Positions 21,637-30,849 of a DNA stretch of 64,000 nucleotides are shown here, piece after piece. The DNA comes from Symbiodinium kawagutii (taxonomy: Eukaryota > Sar > Dinophyceae > Suessiales > Symbiodiniaceae): NCBI GenBank assembly GCA_009767595.1, contig VSDK01000531.1, forward strand, positions 35,447 to 99,446. Direction: 5' to 3'. The notes beneath the pieces were generated by a model, which worked only from the letters and a program-made list of their open reading frames with translations, made no database searches and was not told where the DNA came from. The translations under genes and the position numbers were made by a program. The first letter of the stretch is position 1; every line of letters starts with the position of its first letter.

Positions 21637-21737
21637 AGCGGCCGCTGCCTGGACGTGAACGCCAAGGACAACAAGGGTCACACGGCGCTGCATTTGGCCG
21701 CGCTGCGCGGGGACAAGGAGCCCCTTGGCATGGCAAG
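21637..21737 (+). CDS. Ankyrin-repeat exon
   Basis: After 'ccattgtgcag' the frame reads SGRCLDVNAKDNKGHTALHL then AALRGDKEP. 'NAKDNKGHTALHLAALRGD' is a textbook ankyrin repeat (beta-hairpin DNxGxTALHLAAxxG). The GT donor at 21738 (aag|gtgaca) precedes the in-frame stop. Same gene family and strand as 17258-17308; a member of a scaffold-type protein. Confidence 0.78.
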
Positions 21738-21913
21738 GTGACACGTTGATGGTCAGTGGCCATAGTTGGTGGATCCCACAGTTTCCTGATGGTCATCATG
21801 ACCAGTGTTCATCATGGGCTTGAGCATACTGGGTCCAACTATGATCAACTGTCATCAACCAACAAGCAACTATCATAGTGAACTGTTGGCCAAGCATCAT
21901 TGACAATTTTGCC

Positions 21914-21968
21914 ATCGTGGCGATGCATGTGAAAGGGACCGCAGCAAGTGGAGAGAATTCATTGAGAT
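21914..21968 (+). CDS. Small candidate exon
   Basis: The frame FCHRGDACERDRSKWREFIE IAG is protein-like and stands out from AT-rich flanks, but no clean acceptor is visible and a G-run follows. Uncertain. Confidence 0.3.
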
Positions 21969-22238
21969 CGCGGGGGGGGGGGCTGTAACCAGCACGACAG
22001 GGGAGGTGTTTCCTGAGCAAGAAAGCTACCCTGAAAATGGATGGGTTTCCTATAAAACAAGCACATGTTTGGTGGACTTCTATCTGGCTACGGCTCAGAA
22101 TTGTAACATGGGATGGTTCGTAGTCCCCTACAATAAACGACTTATTCACGGGATATCAACCATTTTTTGATCACTAGTGAGCACCTAGGACCTAAAAGCC
22201 CTACCTAACCTGGGTTATCAACCATGTGGTCCATACGA

Positions 22239-22338
22239 CGGTTTCTCAAAAAAGGAATACCCAAATCATCCTTTCTTGGTCATTTACAGTGATAATTCAA
22301 CTATTTTTCCGGGTTCCCCTATGGCTTCGGAAACCATC
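22239..22338 (+). mobile_element. Family A element (A6)
   Basis: cggtttctcaaaaaaggaatac to gttcccctatggcttcggaaacca; lies 46 bp upstream of an ankyrin exon. Confidence 0.75.
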
Positions 22339-22384
22339 ATCTTGTGAAGGACCCATTTGTTGGTCCCTTCGTTCCCCTCTTTAG

Positions 22385-22466
22385 AGCCAGGACCACCGTG
22401 GGCTCAGGTCGTATGCTGCCATCGCAGCACATCCCGACTGCAACCCACTGCTCCCGGATAACGAGG
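22385..22466 (+). CDS. Ankyrin-like exon with GC donor
   Basis: After 'cctctttag' the frame reads SQDHRGLRSYAAIAAHPDCN then PLLPDNEG. The YAAIAAHPDC..LLPDNEG pattern follows ankyrin helices 1 and 2. The exon end gag|g followed by GCAAGT (22467) is a consensus GC-type donor; no GT is available nearby. An alternative start is the later 'gctcag' at 22406. Confidence 0.6.
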
Positions 22467-22504
22467 GCAAGTGGGGGGTCTCAAGCCAGCGGGGTTCAAC
22501 CATA

Positions 22505-22545
22505 CCTGGTGGTTTCTCAAGGCACTGGGGTACAGCCAGTTATCA
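22505..22545 (+). repeat. Family A left-end fragment
   Basis: ggtggtttctcaaggcactgggg, then diverges. Confidence 0.5.
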
Positions 22546-22698
22546 TGGGAAGACAAACTGGAAACCCTGCTGTTTGAACCTGACCAACTGGACAATGGAC
22601 CAACTGGAAACCCAGCTGGACCTTGGTAACCCCGTTGTTTGAACCAGCACTTCCACGGCTTTCCTGCAACGGCTTCCCTCTGGGAAGCCGCTCGCCAG

Positions 22699-22766
22699 GT
22701 CAGCCTTGGAGTATGCCGCAGATCGGGGGCTTGAGGCAGCTCCAAGTTTGGAAGATGAAGGTCTTC
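22699..22766 (+). CDS. Ankyrin-like exon
   Basis: After 'tcgccag' the frame reads SALEYAADRGLEAAPSLEDE. ALEYAADRGLEAA resembles ankyrin helix 1-2 sequence. Another frame is open longer (22623-22808) but has an unlike-protein, Trp/Pro/Gly-rich composition. The 3' boundary is uncertain. Confidence 0.5.
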
Positions 22767-22799
22767 AGGGACCAAGAAATGTTGGATGTACATGGTGTT

Positions 22800-23030
22800 A
22801 ACCATTAATGGTAGCTATCAATATAGAAATGGTGTTAATGGCTTAGCTATTGACATTAACATTTGGATAGCATTTTGTATGAGAATAGGTAAGCCATCAA
22901 TCATGGCTTACCTATTAACAACATTAATCATAAGACATTAAAGAATAGGTAAGCCATTGACATTTGGAAGACCAGGGTCTTCAGGAAGGACTTTGAATGA
23001 AGCGAAAACATAGATCACTTTGGAGGTTTG
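22800..23030. other. Low-complexity intron with a partial internal duplication
   Basis: 'cattaatcataagacattaa' type sequence. 'tggaagaccagggtcttcagga' (22965-22986) echoes 'tggaagatgaaggtcttcagg' at 22750, suggesting a copied exon fragment. Confidence 0.45.
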
Positions 23031-23132
23031 ACTGAGCCAGTTTGGGAACCCCAAGGTGATAGTTGGTTTATTACTAAAGATGGTTGATAAGCTGGATGAT
23101 ACCTGGGGGTCCCTTGTTTTGAGAAAGACCCG
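23031..23132 (-). mobile_element. Family A element (A7)
   Basis: ggaggtttgactgagccagtttgggaacccc to gggtcccttgttttgagaaagacc; left-end variant. Confidence 0.75.
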
Positions 23133-23577
23133 CTTGAATGGTTGGGAGCTTCGTACATGCTGAAGAAAGGGGCCACGTGATTGAATGTTTGAGTCGTTAT
23201 TGTGGATAGATGGATAGCCGTTAATACATAACTGATCAATCGAAAGGCTTGACAAGTGCTTCAGAAATGACTATTCAATAGTTCATCAATCGTCGTAGGT
23301 GGTTCATGGATGGCCAATAAATGATTGGACATGGCTAAGCATTTGGGTGCCCAAAAATGCTCAATCAATGGTTAACTACGGGTTACAGATGGTTCACCAA
23401 CCAATCGATCGTCAAACAATGACTGGTCGGTTCATAGATTGGTTGGTGATTTCAAACATTATTATGTTACTTTCTCAGCTGTACTACCAGTCATGGTCGG
23501 TTGGTTGACTTGCGCATATCTTTCATGACTCAGGCTAGTGAAAAACCGCCAACCATATAAACACAAGCAATCATGGG

Positions 23578-23698
23578 GGTGTTTCCCCAAATAGGGGCAA
23601 CCCCCAATTCCTCCAATATGAGTCGCATTTAGTAATAAACCAACCATTTAATTAGCGTAAACCATTTAGTATAATAAACCAACTTGAGAAACCACCAA
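23578..23698 (+). mobile_element. Family A element (A8)
   Basis: ggtgtttccccaaatagggg to accaacttgagaaaccacc; contains a duplicated centre (two 'aataaaccaac' blocks). Confidence 0.8.
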
Positions 23699-23787
23699 CA
23701 TATGTTGCCGGGTAATGAATGGTTATCTGGTTGGTGGTTTCAAACATTTTTTGCATCTAATCTTCCCTAGTAGTTACTAACAAATGG

Positions 23788-24000
23788 TTGGTGGCTCCGG
23801 GCGGGTGTCGCGACGCGTACGAAATTGCATTGTACTGCCTGGCACGGCGAGTTCGTGTGCATTTCAAACAGCCTGCATGCGGTTTCGTACCTATGGGTAG
23901 GGGTTGGGGGTGGGTGGGGCATGTGAACGTACGTTGCAACTTGCGTCATGAAGTGGATGCTACGTCACGTCAGGGGTTGGGGGTGGGTGGGGCATGCTAC
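23788..24000 (+). CDS. Possible exon reaching the assembly gap
   Basis: An open frame runs from 23788 into the gap; its first part (GCRDAYEIALYCLARRVRVH then FKQPACGFV) is protein-like, while the rest is a G-rich tandem repeat. Whether the exon continues cannot be seen. Confidence 0.3.
23899..24000. repeat. G-rich tandem repeat (73-bp spacing) at gap edge
   Basis: 'aggggttgggggtgggtggg' occurs at 23899 and 23972, each followed by gcatg. The G-tract pattern could form quadruplexes and probably explains the gap. Confidence 0.75.
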
Positions 24001-24822
24001 NNNNNNNNNNNNNNNNNNNNNNNNNNNNNNNNNNNNNNNNNNNNNNNNNNNNNNNNNNNNNNNNNNNNNNNNNNNNNNNNNNNNNNNNNNNNNNNNNNNN
24101 NNNNNNNNNNNNNNNNNNNNNNNNNNNNNNNNNNNNNNNNNNNNNNNNNNNNNNNNNNNNNNNNNNNNNNNNNNNNNNNNNNNNNNNNNNNNNNNNNNNN
24201 NNNNNNNNNNNNNNNNNNNNNNNNNNNNNNNNNNNNNNNNNNNNNNNNNNNNNNNNNNNNNNNNNNNNNNNNNNNNNNNNNNNNNNNNNNNNNNNNNNNN
24301 NNNNNNNNNNNNNNNNNNNNNNNNNNNNNNNNNNNNNNNNNNNNNNNNNNNNNNNNNNNNNNNNNNNNNNNNNNNNNNNNNNNNNNNNNNNNNNNNNNNN
24401 NNNNNNNNNNNNNNNNNNNNNNNNNNNNNNNNNNNNNNNNNNNNNNNNNNNNNNNNNNNNNNNNNNNNNNNNNNNNNNNNNNNNNNNNNNNNNNNNNNNN
24501 NNNNNNNNNNNNNNNNNNNNNNNNNNNNNNNNNNNNNNNNNNNNNNNNNNNNNNNNNNNNNNNNNNNNNNNNNNNNNNNNNNNNNNNNNNNNNNNNNNNN
24601 NNNNNNNNNNNNNNNNNNNNNNNNNNNNNNNNNNNNNNNNNNNNNNNNNNNNNNNNNNNNNNNNNNNNNNNNNNNNNNNNNNNNNNNNNNNNNNNNNNNN
24701 NNNNNNNNNNNNNNNNNNNNNNNNNNNNNNNNNNNNNNNNNNNNNNNNNNNNNNNNNNNNNNNNNNNNNNNNNNNNNNNNNNNNNNNNNNNNNNNNNNNN
24801 NNNNNNNNNNNNNNNNNNNNNN
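24001..24822. other. Assembly gap
   Basis: 822 N bases. Long open frames crossing it are meaningless. Confidence 1.
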
Positions 24823-24886
24823 GCTTGTGCATCAACTCTTAACATGCCTGATCCATTAGATATACTTTTCTCCTTCAATGTTTGCT

Positions 24887-24942
24887 GATCACGTCTTGAC
24901 GTTCTTCGGGGCGCGTCGTGACGCCCGCCCGGAGCGTTGGTT
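24887..24942 (+). CDS. Candidate exon
   Basis: The frame HVLTFFGARRDARPERWLTN is open in a GC-rich island just after the gap. Composition is convincing but boundaries are not clear; family not recognised. Confidence 0.4.
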
Positions 24943-24984
24943 GACTAATATTTGTCATAGCGGTGGTTCAACCACTAACCAGTT

Positions 24985-25143
24985 GTAGACGGGGTCGTGT
25001 TCCTCGTAAATGGTTCACCCGTCGCGTGGCTGTTGATCTCTGACCTCATGGCATCGCCATGCAGCATGGTGAGGTGGACTGCCAGGTACCAGGTCCGGCG
25101 CGTGGGGTTGACCGGCGATGGCTTGGCAAAAGTTGCAGATTGA
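24985..25143 (+). CDS. Candidate exon, hydrophobic-rich
   Basis: The frame reads VDGVVFLVNGSPVAWLLISD then LMASPCSMVRWTARYQVRRV and GLTGDGLAKVAD before TGA at 25141. It is open for 52 codons with very protein-like composition and lies in a GC-rich block between low-complexity introns. It may be a terminal exon or end at an earlier donor (cag|gtacca at 25084, which is GT). The minus strand is also open but Pro/His/Ser-rich. Family not recognised. Confidence 0.5.
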   Translation, partial: VDGVVFLVNGSPVAWLLISDLMASPCSMVRWTARYQVRRVGLTGDGLAKVAD

Positions 25144-25520
25144 TGATGGTTGATGATGGCTGGTGATGGTTGAACGTGATGGTTGATGATGGCGGAACAT
25201 GATGGTTGATTATGGTTGACAATGGTGCATTGAAATTTATTGTGGTGACTCACAAACATGATAGTTAGCAGCTCGCTGGTTGATCAAAGGTTGCTGGTCA
25301 GCAAGTTAGGACTGATGAATGGAACACGAATACAATCATTGTCAGCGTTGCCATTTCAGCAGCCATTTCCACTAACTACTGCCGTCGTTGAAATGGTGGT
25401 TGATGATTATTGACAATGATTCAATGATGGTTGACACGAAAAGATGAAAACCAGTGGATTGTTTATTGATGATTAATTAAGGCTAAACTGCGTAAAAATA
25501 GCTGACGATGGCTCATGTTG
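25144..25520. other. Low-complexity intron ('gatggttgatgatggc')
   Basis: No coding signal or recognised element. Confidence 0.6.
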
Positions 25521-25524
25521 ACTA

Positions 25525-25608
25525 GTAAAGGCTGAGAACTGCGAAGAAGTGTCCATGGTCAAGAACGGTGAAGGGCAGCTGACTATAGAGGATAACAACT
25601 TCCACTAG
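25525..25608 (+). CDS. Candidate exon
   Basis: The frame ENCEEVSMVKNGEGQLTIED then NNFH stops at TAG. Good composition and short; likely spliced before the stop. Same strand and spacing as the next exon. Confidence 0.42.
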   Translation, partial: VKAENCEEVSMVKNGEGQLTIEDNNFH

Positions 25609-25641
25609 ATGGCTGTGGGTCAAAATCATGGTACTGCAGGT

Positions 25642-25745
25642 ATTCACATCCCAGACCAGAGTAGCCTCACTGTTGGGATGTGCAATGATGACGAGTGGTA
25701 TTGATGACATAGCTGGTGGTTGGGAGGGAGTTGCTTGGAGCCGGG
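25642..25745 (+). CDS. Candidate exon
   Basis: After 'gtactgcag' the frame reads VFTSQTRVASLLGCAMMTSG then IDDIAGGWEGVAWSRG. Open and protein-like. It then runs into 'gggggagcgaggacaggagctaccgg', which belongs to an interspersed repeat seen again at 3450 and 50370, so the exon probably ends near 25745. Family not recognised. Confidence 0.5.
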
Positions 25746-25805
25746 GTATCCCTCTCAAGGGGGAGCGAGGACAGGAGCTACCGGGTGGGTTCTAACCAAA
25801 TGGTA
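25742..25805 (+). repeat. Interspersed repeat F (ggagcgaggacaggagctacc)
   Basis: 'gggggagcga.gacaggagctacc.' followed by 'taatcaaatgatag'-like sequence occurs here, at 3446-3495, and in diverged form at 38640-38690 and 50370-50395. Confidence 0.5.
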
Positions 25806-25923
25806 GTGACTGATGATTGGTGATGTTTGATGATTGTACTAGATGATGGATGCTGATGGTATCAATTGACCATTGATGATCAAAACAGTTGATGAATAGA
25901 ATAAGAAGGGAATTCTCAAGATC

Positions 25924-26082
25924 GATGACTGCAGCGTTGATGCAGCTGACGGCAATCTCTTGCCACTGTTCCAGGCCACACCGACATCGATTTCTGAGGA
26001 AGTTGCACACCGAGCGCCGACCACGAGGGATGACCGTGTGTTTGCCAAGTGGCGGCGATCAGTGTCACCAGGTCGTGATTAG
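25924..26082 (+). CDS. Candidate exon ending in a stop
   Basis: The frame reads DDCSVDAADGNLLPLFQATP then TSISEEVAHRAPTTRDDRVF and AKWRRSVSPGRD, with TAG at 26080-26082. The acceptor is probably 'ctcaag' at 25915-25920. Balanced, charged composition makes this one of the stronger exon calls; it may be a C-terminus. The competing + frame (25889) has none of this character. Family not recognised. Confidence 0.58.
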   Translation, partial: DDCSVDAADGNLLPLFQATPTSISEEVAHRAPTTRDDRVFAKWRRSVSPGRD

Positions 26083-26420
26083 CAGTGCGAATCTTAGTGA
26101 GAGATTTGTATCAATAAACCACCCCCCATCATTTGATTGTAGATCACCCGGGATTTCTGGGGCTCAAGAAGTGGTGGTTTAGCAATAGCCGAACACAGGC
26201 GTGCCATTTGAAAGTTCTGGATTTTCCTGTTATTAACGACTTCAATCCGTTTTTGATAGCAATCAACGAGTTCAAATCATTCTCGATCAACCATCGTCAA
26301 CAGTTATCACCAAACAACTAGATTCAGGTCTTGATGATATGATTCATATCATCATTAACCACTATTATTAACCACCATTATTCCCCATAGGGCTCCTTGT
26401 GTCAACCTTCATGAGCCACC

Positions 26421-26549
26421 ATGGACAAAGAGAGCTTTCGACACTGGCCAGTTGCTGGTGATGCCAGCTGTTGCCTTCTAAGAAGGCGGTTGCGGATGGC
26501 AGGGTGTCACCGGGAAAAAGTTCGAACAGCCGGCAGCACCGTGAAGTGA
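26421..26549 (+). CDS. Short open frame with good start context
   Basis: ATG at 26421 in 'gccaccatgg' context opens 42 codons (MDKESFRHWPVAGDASCCLL then Arg-rich) to TGA. A second frame (AVADGRVSPGKSSNSRQHRE) is also open in the 3' half, so the true coding frame, if any, is unresolved. Confidence 0.3.
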   Translation: MDKESFRHWPVAGDASCCLLRRRLRMAGCHREKVRTAGSTVK

Positions 26550-26627
26550 TGCAGCGGGTGATCCCGGGCGGCACAACTTGTGGTTGCCGAGGTTAAAGAT
26601 GGTTTTGATACATGCTTTTAAATGCAA

Positions 26628-26752
26628 GGCTGCTCGTTGGTTTCGATCCAAAGACTGCCCAGTCTTCGAATCAATGAACACGCGCATCCGTGAACGGGCT
26701 CAAATCCTCCACGAACAGTGTGTGCTCAACCGGTTGAACCAGCGCTGGCACC
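26628..26752 (+). CDS. Strong candidate exon with GTAAG donor
   Basis: After 'aatgcaag' the frame reads AARWFRSKDCPVFESMNTRI then RERAQILHEQCVLNRLNQRW, ending at a consensus donor (GTAAGA at 26753). Amphipathic, charged sequence typical of an alpha-helical protein. Family not recognised. It may end the previous gene group or be upstream of the gene at 27003. Confidence 0.62.
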
Positions 26753-27002
26753 GTAAGATTTTTTTCCCACCAGCAACCAGCAATCATTGAGGTTCTAAGC
26801 ATTGTTTGCTTCCGTTCTACCCCCCAATCTTTCGGTTCCTGGGATTTTTCTCCCAGCAATTGCATCAAAACTGTTGGAATGTAGTTGGATCATGTGTCAA
26901 TCAGTTAGTCCTTAAGGATCCTTAAGGTCTATGGCGACCATGGCACCTAGCGCCCTGTTGTGACCCCTCGAAGCCTGCGCCCAATGTGGGGAAGACAGCG
27001 CC

Positions 27003-27096
27003 ATGGCGGAGCCGACCGAGCCCGTTGTCTTCACTGTGACCAGCAGCGCCGAAGAGAAGCCCATGCAGTTTCAACTGAGCATCTCGGCATGGCTTA
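27003..27096 (+). CDS. Candidate first exon (ATG), possible start of the FHA gene
   Basis: ATG in 'gcgccatggcgg' context begins MAEPTEPVVFTVTSSAEEKP then MQFQLSISAW. The GC content drops sharply after about 27096. A possible GC donor (tcg|gcatgg) lies near 27093. This looks like a true N-terminus without a signal peptide. Linking it to the FHA exons at 28.6 and 31.4 kb is inferred from strand and order only. Confidence 0.55.
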
Positions 27097-27119
27097 ACCA
27101 ACAGGGCTGAACCAAGGGT

Positions 27120-27650
27120 TAGTGGCTGATTAGCTCATGAAATCGGATTGTTGAGAGGTAATGAGTCATAAGAAACATGAATGATAGGGAATATACCGAT
27201 GGTTGGTGGCTGCTGACAGATAATGAATAAGTTGAAACAACAAGGTTAATGGATATTGATAACTAATGGTTGACTAATACCGATCGTTGGCTAATGGCTC
27301 GAAAATGGTGAATACTTGCTATAGCCTATGGTGAGTGGCTGCTGATTAATGATTCATAACAGATGAAGATAACCAACTATGGTAGGAATATACCTACACC
27401 TATATACGGCTATGGCTCAATATCAACAATCCAAAAATGGTGTAGCAGTGAACCCATCCCAAAGACTAGTTGGATCGTGATCGGTTGATGCTTGCTGAAT
27501 GGCCAGTTGATGACGATTTAGTTACTTAGTTAGTTGATGGTTGCTCTCTTGTTAATCAAGAATGATCAACCAACTAACGACTATCAATGATTGATGGTGG
27601 ATGGTTCGTCAATGGTTTGATCATGATTACACACCAGTATTCTAGTTGTT
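27120..27650. other. Low-complexity intron
   Basis: 'ggttgactaataccgatcgt' and similar; contains a weak family B-like 'ggctatggctcaatatcaac' at 27411. No exon. Confidence 0.55.
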
Positions 27651-27654
27651 CGCA

Positions 27655-27750
27655 ACGCAAAATCATCATTTTTCCCCAACAGCTATCGAGGTAGCTAAGG
27701 GGTCTCAGACATTTAGCTTCCGGGGCGATCTGGGGTAACTGCCCGGCTGG
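27655..27750 (+). repeat. Interspersed repeat D, copy 1
   Basis: 'ttttccccaacagctatcgagg' to 'cttccggggcgatctggggtaactg'; second copy at 51903-51990. Confidence 0.65.
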
Positions 27751-28084
27751 TCGCTCTCACGTTGGGTTCGGGTGCAGCTTCCACGTCCGGTTCTGGAAGG
27801 TTCCGGTGCTGATTTAGATTGGGCTCACTGGAATAGATGCTTCGGTGGGAATGACAGGTGCCAGGCGCAAGAAAGAATGTTGACACACTGGCAGTCTGAA
27901 AGACTACCTCTTTTTCCGCAGGATGGTATCCTCAACTGACCACAAAAATGTGATTTTAGCAGGTCAGGTCAACCATTAATAAATCCGAAAAGAGGTACAT
28001 GGGTTTCACGCAGGCCCTGCATGCAAATTGTACAGCTGTTTGGGATAGCCCCTGAATTCATTTTTGTTTTAGATAGTGGACTAT

Positions 28085-28150
28085 AATGGTTGATGATAGG
28101 GATTCATCGGGGATCATCACCAACAATAATGGTTAAACAACTACTATATA
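28085..28150 (+). repeat. Repeat E, copy 1, fused to family A
   Basis: 'aatggttgatgatagggatt' through 'ggttaaacaactactatata' is nearly identical to 30052-30117; both are immediately followed by a family A element. Confidence 0.85.
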
Positions 28151-28251
28151 GTGTTTTTTCAAGCCATGGGGGACCCAAAAAATTGATGGTTTATTACTAA
28201 ACATGGTTGATAAAGGATGATTAGGCGTTCTCCTGATTTTGAGAAACGCCC
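28151..28251 (-). mobile_element. Family A element (A9)
   Basis: gtgttttttcaagccatggggg to ctcctgattttgagaaacgcc; shares its 5' flank (repeat E) with the copy at 30118. Confidence 0.8.
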
Positions 28252-28319
28252 ATATTGGGTTTATGATATCCAGATTTTCAGAGGCCATATCTTGACGTGA
28301 TAAATAGTATATAGCTATC

Positions 28320-28372
28320 TATCTATATCCCCCTCTCTCTCTCTCTATATATATATATATATTTATACAAAT
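28320..28372. repeat. CT/TA microsatellite
   Basis: ctctctctctctctatatatatatatat. Confidence 0.85.
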
Positions 28373-28499
28373 GCATTTACATGTAATTAAACATCTAGAT
28401 CCTGAAAATTGGAATGTACCTGACAACAACAGGGTTGCCATAGCGGATTGATGACGACGGTGACGTCTACCCCATGTTCATCCATGTTCGATGAGTTCG

Positions 28500-28657
28500 A
28501 TTGGATGTTCAACACTTTTCGGGATTCTTCATGGACATCTCGCTTTTCGATCAACCTTTGATCTCTTGTGCATCAAGATGCCCTGATGAAGCCTTTCGTT
28601 TTTTTGCGGATACCAACGCGGCTGGACGGCCGACGGATGCTGATAGGCCCTACAGAT
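28500..28657 (+). CDS. Overlapping alternative exon frame
   Basis: A second + frame is open from about 28494 to TGA 28655-28657, including LDVQHFSGFFMDISLFDQPL and CPDEAFRFFADTNAAGRPTD. It is at least as protein-like as the FHA frame that overlaps its 3' half. Only one can be the coding frame in the shared part; two adjacent exons are possible. Confidence 0.38.
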
Positions 28658-28745
28658 GAGCCGCTGAAAGTGGGCCGTAACAAGAAATGTGCCTTGGCCA
28701 GCGAAGGGATCGATGCCCCAAATGCGATGGAGGAATTTGCATTCG
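28578..28745 (+). CDS. FHA domain, N-terminal half
   Basis: After 'gcatcaag' the frame reads PFVFLRIPTRLDGRRMLIGP then TDEPLKVGRNKKCALASEGI and DAPNAMEEFAF. The pattern '(L/F)..G..PLKVGRNKKC' matches the first strands of a forkhead-associated domain, where the Gly-Arg pair binds phosphothreonine peptides. FHA proteins act in kinase signalling and DNA damage response. The rest of the domain would be on later exons. Confidence 0.55.
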
Positions 28746-28900
28746 GATTTATGATGGTGATGCTTATTGGTGGTTAATGATGGTTAGTGATGCTTTATGA
28801 TGGTTAATGATGCTTATTGGTGAAATGGCTTTATGATGGTTAATGATGGGCAGTGGCTAAAGGCTAAGCATGCTTGGTGATGCTTATTGGTGGTTAAGTC
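28745..28900. repeat. 'gatggttaatgatgcttatt' short tandem repeat
   Basis: Irregular ~10-bp units, intronic. Confidence 0.7.
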
Positions 28901-28935
28901 CTGGTTCATTAACGATTCTGAGCCATGATCAAGTG

Positions 28936-29005
28936 TCGGCATCCTCATTGGGCATGCCAGGGCTACTCGATGGCCAGCCCCACGGTCACCTGATCAGTGA
29001 TCAGT
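28936..29005 (+). CDS. Weak candidate exon
   Basis: The frame CRHPHWACQGYSMASPTVT after 'gatcaag', ending at TGA. Short and uncertain. Confidence 0.25.
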
Positions 29006-29339
29006 GTACAGATTATCATCACCTTCCATCATGTTGCGTCACCAAAGTATGGATTTTGATCCAAGTGGTACTGACCTCAATAACCAGCAGAAATCAATAT
29101 TTTTTTTGGGTCGGTCTGGACAGGGCTATTGGCCAATAACCCTACTGAGCTTCTAGCCATGAGCCGTACCCCGACGACCTGTGCCAAATGACATTTAGGT
29201 CCAAATCTACTTAACTCAATACCAATTACTTAACTGACATTGCTTAACTGACATTGCTTAACTGACCTTAATGACCAAAGTCAATGTCAGCTGTGATGGC
29301 GTGACTTGACATGGTCTATTTCATTGGCCTTTAATGCCA

Positions 29340-29560
29340 AGCGCAGGTGCACCGTGCGGGGCTTGGAAGGGTGCCCTTGGGGGGACCAAGCCCTGATGGC
29401 TGCTGGCCGCCCACTGTTTACTGGCGAACTAGTGGTGAACACCGAGGGGGAGAAATGGGGATGGTCACTGATTGAAATGGACCAGCAGGTTGCGGTGGAC
29501 TCTTTGTTTCCAGCGAATATTTTTGTCGGAGCTCATTGGGCTGTCCAAAACATTGGGTGG
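29340..29560 (+). CDS. Candidate exon
   Basis: In the frame of ORF 29306-29575 the sequence reads RPLFTGELVVNTEGEKWGWS then LIEMDQQVAVDSLFPANIFV. GC-rich 5' part, AT-richer 3' part. A second frame (VHRAGLGRVPLGGPSPDG) is also open for the first 120 bp. Possible middle exon of the FHA gene. Confidence 0.4.
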
Positions 29561-29699
29561 CTAAACCAAAAATGAGGTGATTCTTCTGCACGAAAAGACC
29601 GCCAGGTTTCTGCACGTGACTCGAAGCTACATACAACCCTTCTGCCCCATGAAACTTTGGACAGCTAGACCCAACTGAGAGCATCAGAACCTACTTCCA

Positions 29700-29916
29700 C
29701 CGGTGGCTGACCCTCCCTTGGTGCACCACGGGTGGCTCCTGTGGGATGCCATGGCTCCACCGGTGGGTCTCCCGGTGGCGCAGCCCAGGTGGCATCGTGG
29801 TGAACCAGCCTGGGGTCTCCTGGGTCCACCTGGAGATCAAGCCCTCGACGCTTGGAGCGCAGCGGAGCGCAGCGGAGCGCGGCGGCGTCACGGCGAGGAT
29901 GGCAGACATGGATGAC
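29700..29916 (+). CDS. Candidate GC-rich exon
   Basis: The frame reads APPVGLPVAQPRWHRGEPAW then GLLGPPGDQALDAWSAAERS, stop at TGA 29914-29916. Three frames are partly open because of high GC. The block 'gcgcagcggagcgcagcggagcg' (29859-29881) is a small internal repeat. Moderate to low confidence. Confidence 0.38.
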
Positions 29917-29930
29917 ACGAATGATGTTTT

Positions 29931-30047
29931 ATGGTGGTTTCTCAAATGGGTCTTTCTCAAAATAGGGGTACCCCCAAAACATCCTTTAGTAATTATGTAT
30001 GGTAGTAAACCAACCATTTTGGGGGTCCACTATTTTGAGAAACCACT
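29931..30047 (+). mobile_element. Family A element with doubled left end (A10)
   Basis: ggtggtttctcaaatgggtctttctcaaaatagggg to gggggtccactattttgagaaaccac. The left end is partly duplicated, as in a nested insertion. Confidence 0.85.
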
Positions 30048-30051
30048 AAAT

Positions 30052-30117
30052 AATGGTTGATGATAGGGATTCATCGGGGATCATCACCAACAATAATGGT
30101 TAAACAACTAGTATATA
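30052..30117 (+). repeat. Repeat E, copy 2
   Basis: Almost identical to 28085-28150 and again directly upstream of a family A element. Confidence 0.85.
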
Positions 30118-30219
30118 GTGGTTTTTCAAGCCATGGGGACCCAAAAATGCTTGGTTTGTTACTAGAAATGATTGATCGTGGATGATTTGGGGGGTCTCCT
30201 ACGACTTGAGAAGCCATCA
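30118..30219 (-). mobile_element. Family A element (A11)
   Basis: gtggtttttcaagccatgggg to ctcctacgacttgagaagcc. Confidence 0.8.
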
Positions 30220-30227
30220 TATATACT

Positions 30228-30285
30228 AAAGGGGGTACCCCTAAATCATCCAGTTTATGAATCATTTTTGGTAGTAAACCACAAA
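30228..30285 (+). repeat. Family A internal fragment
   Basis: gggggtacccctaaatcatcc then ggtagtaaaccac; lacks both outer ends. Confidence 0.6.
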
Positions 30286-30289
30286 TGAA

Positions 30290-30665
30290 TGAATACATAG
30301 AAAAGTAAATAAGCAGATCAATAGATAAGTAAATCAATAAATATATGAATAATTACAAAAGCAATGAATGGATGGTTACACAAATGATAATTTCTAAAGC
30401 AATAGATACAAAACCAATTCAACAAATGGATATTCACATTTATTGAGTAATGAATGAATAAACAGTTATATAAGATCAAATGGATGATAGATACATAGAT
30501 GAATAGATAACTACATAGATAATGGATAGATAATGAATGAATAGATAGACGAATAGATAGATTTTAAATTGTGAATGCATTATATCAATATAATATACAT
30601 ATATATATATATACACATATTTATTTAGATATTCATATAGACACATTTTTACACACTTAGACAAA
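30290..30665. repeat. 'gaatgaatagatagataaat' low-complexity tract
   Basis: Imperfect 4-bp ATAG/AATG units with (TA)n at 30590-30615. Minus-strand frames here are repeat artefacts. Confidence 0.8.
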
Positions 30666-30681
30666 TGCATACATTGTTTAA

Positions 30682-30849
30682 ATGAAAGAGAGTCCAAATC
30701 AAGGACTTCCAACAGAGACAGGGGAGTATTACTTGAATGAAACAAATGCTGAGCAGCTCTTCTCATACCTGGCCTCCATGGATGACACACCAGAGACCAC
30801 GTTGTTGTCAGCTGCCCTGCACACGCATCAGGAACTGCTCAGTGATTGA
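30682..30849 (+). CDS. 55-codon open frame, strong exon candidate
   Basis: ATG at 30682 opens MKESPNQGLPTETGEYYLNE then TNAEQLFSYLASMDDTPETT and LLSAALHTHQELLSD, with TGA at 30847-30849. It follows an AT-rich repeat and has balanced composition, acidic with helical character. It may be an internal exon (acceptor 'ccaacag' at 30713) rather than a full gene. No family recognised. Confidence 0.5.
   Translation: MKESPNQGLPTETGEYYLNETNAEQLFSYLASMDDTPETTLLSAALHTHQELLSD

Noticed and set aside
23788..24888. Frames of about 280-366 codons across the gap
   Set aside because: Made of N bases; no evidence.
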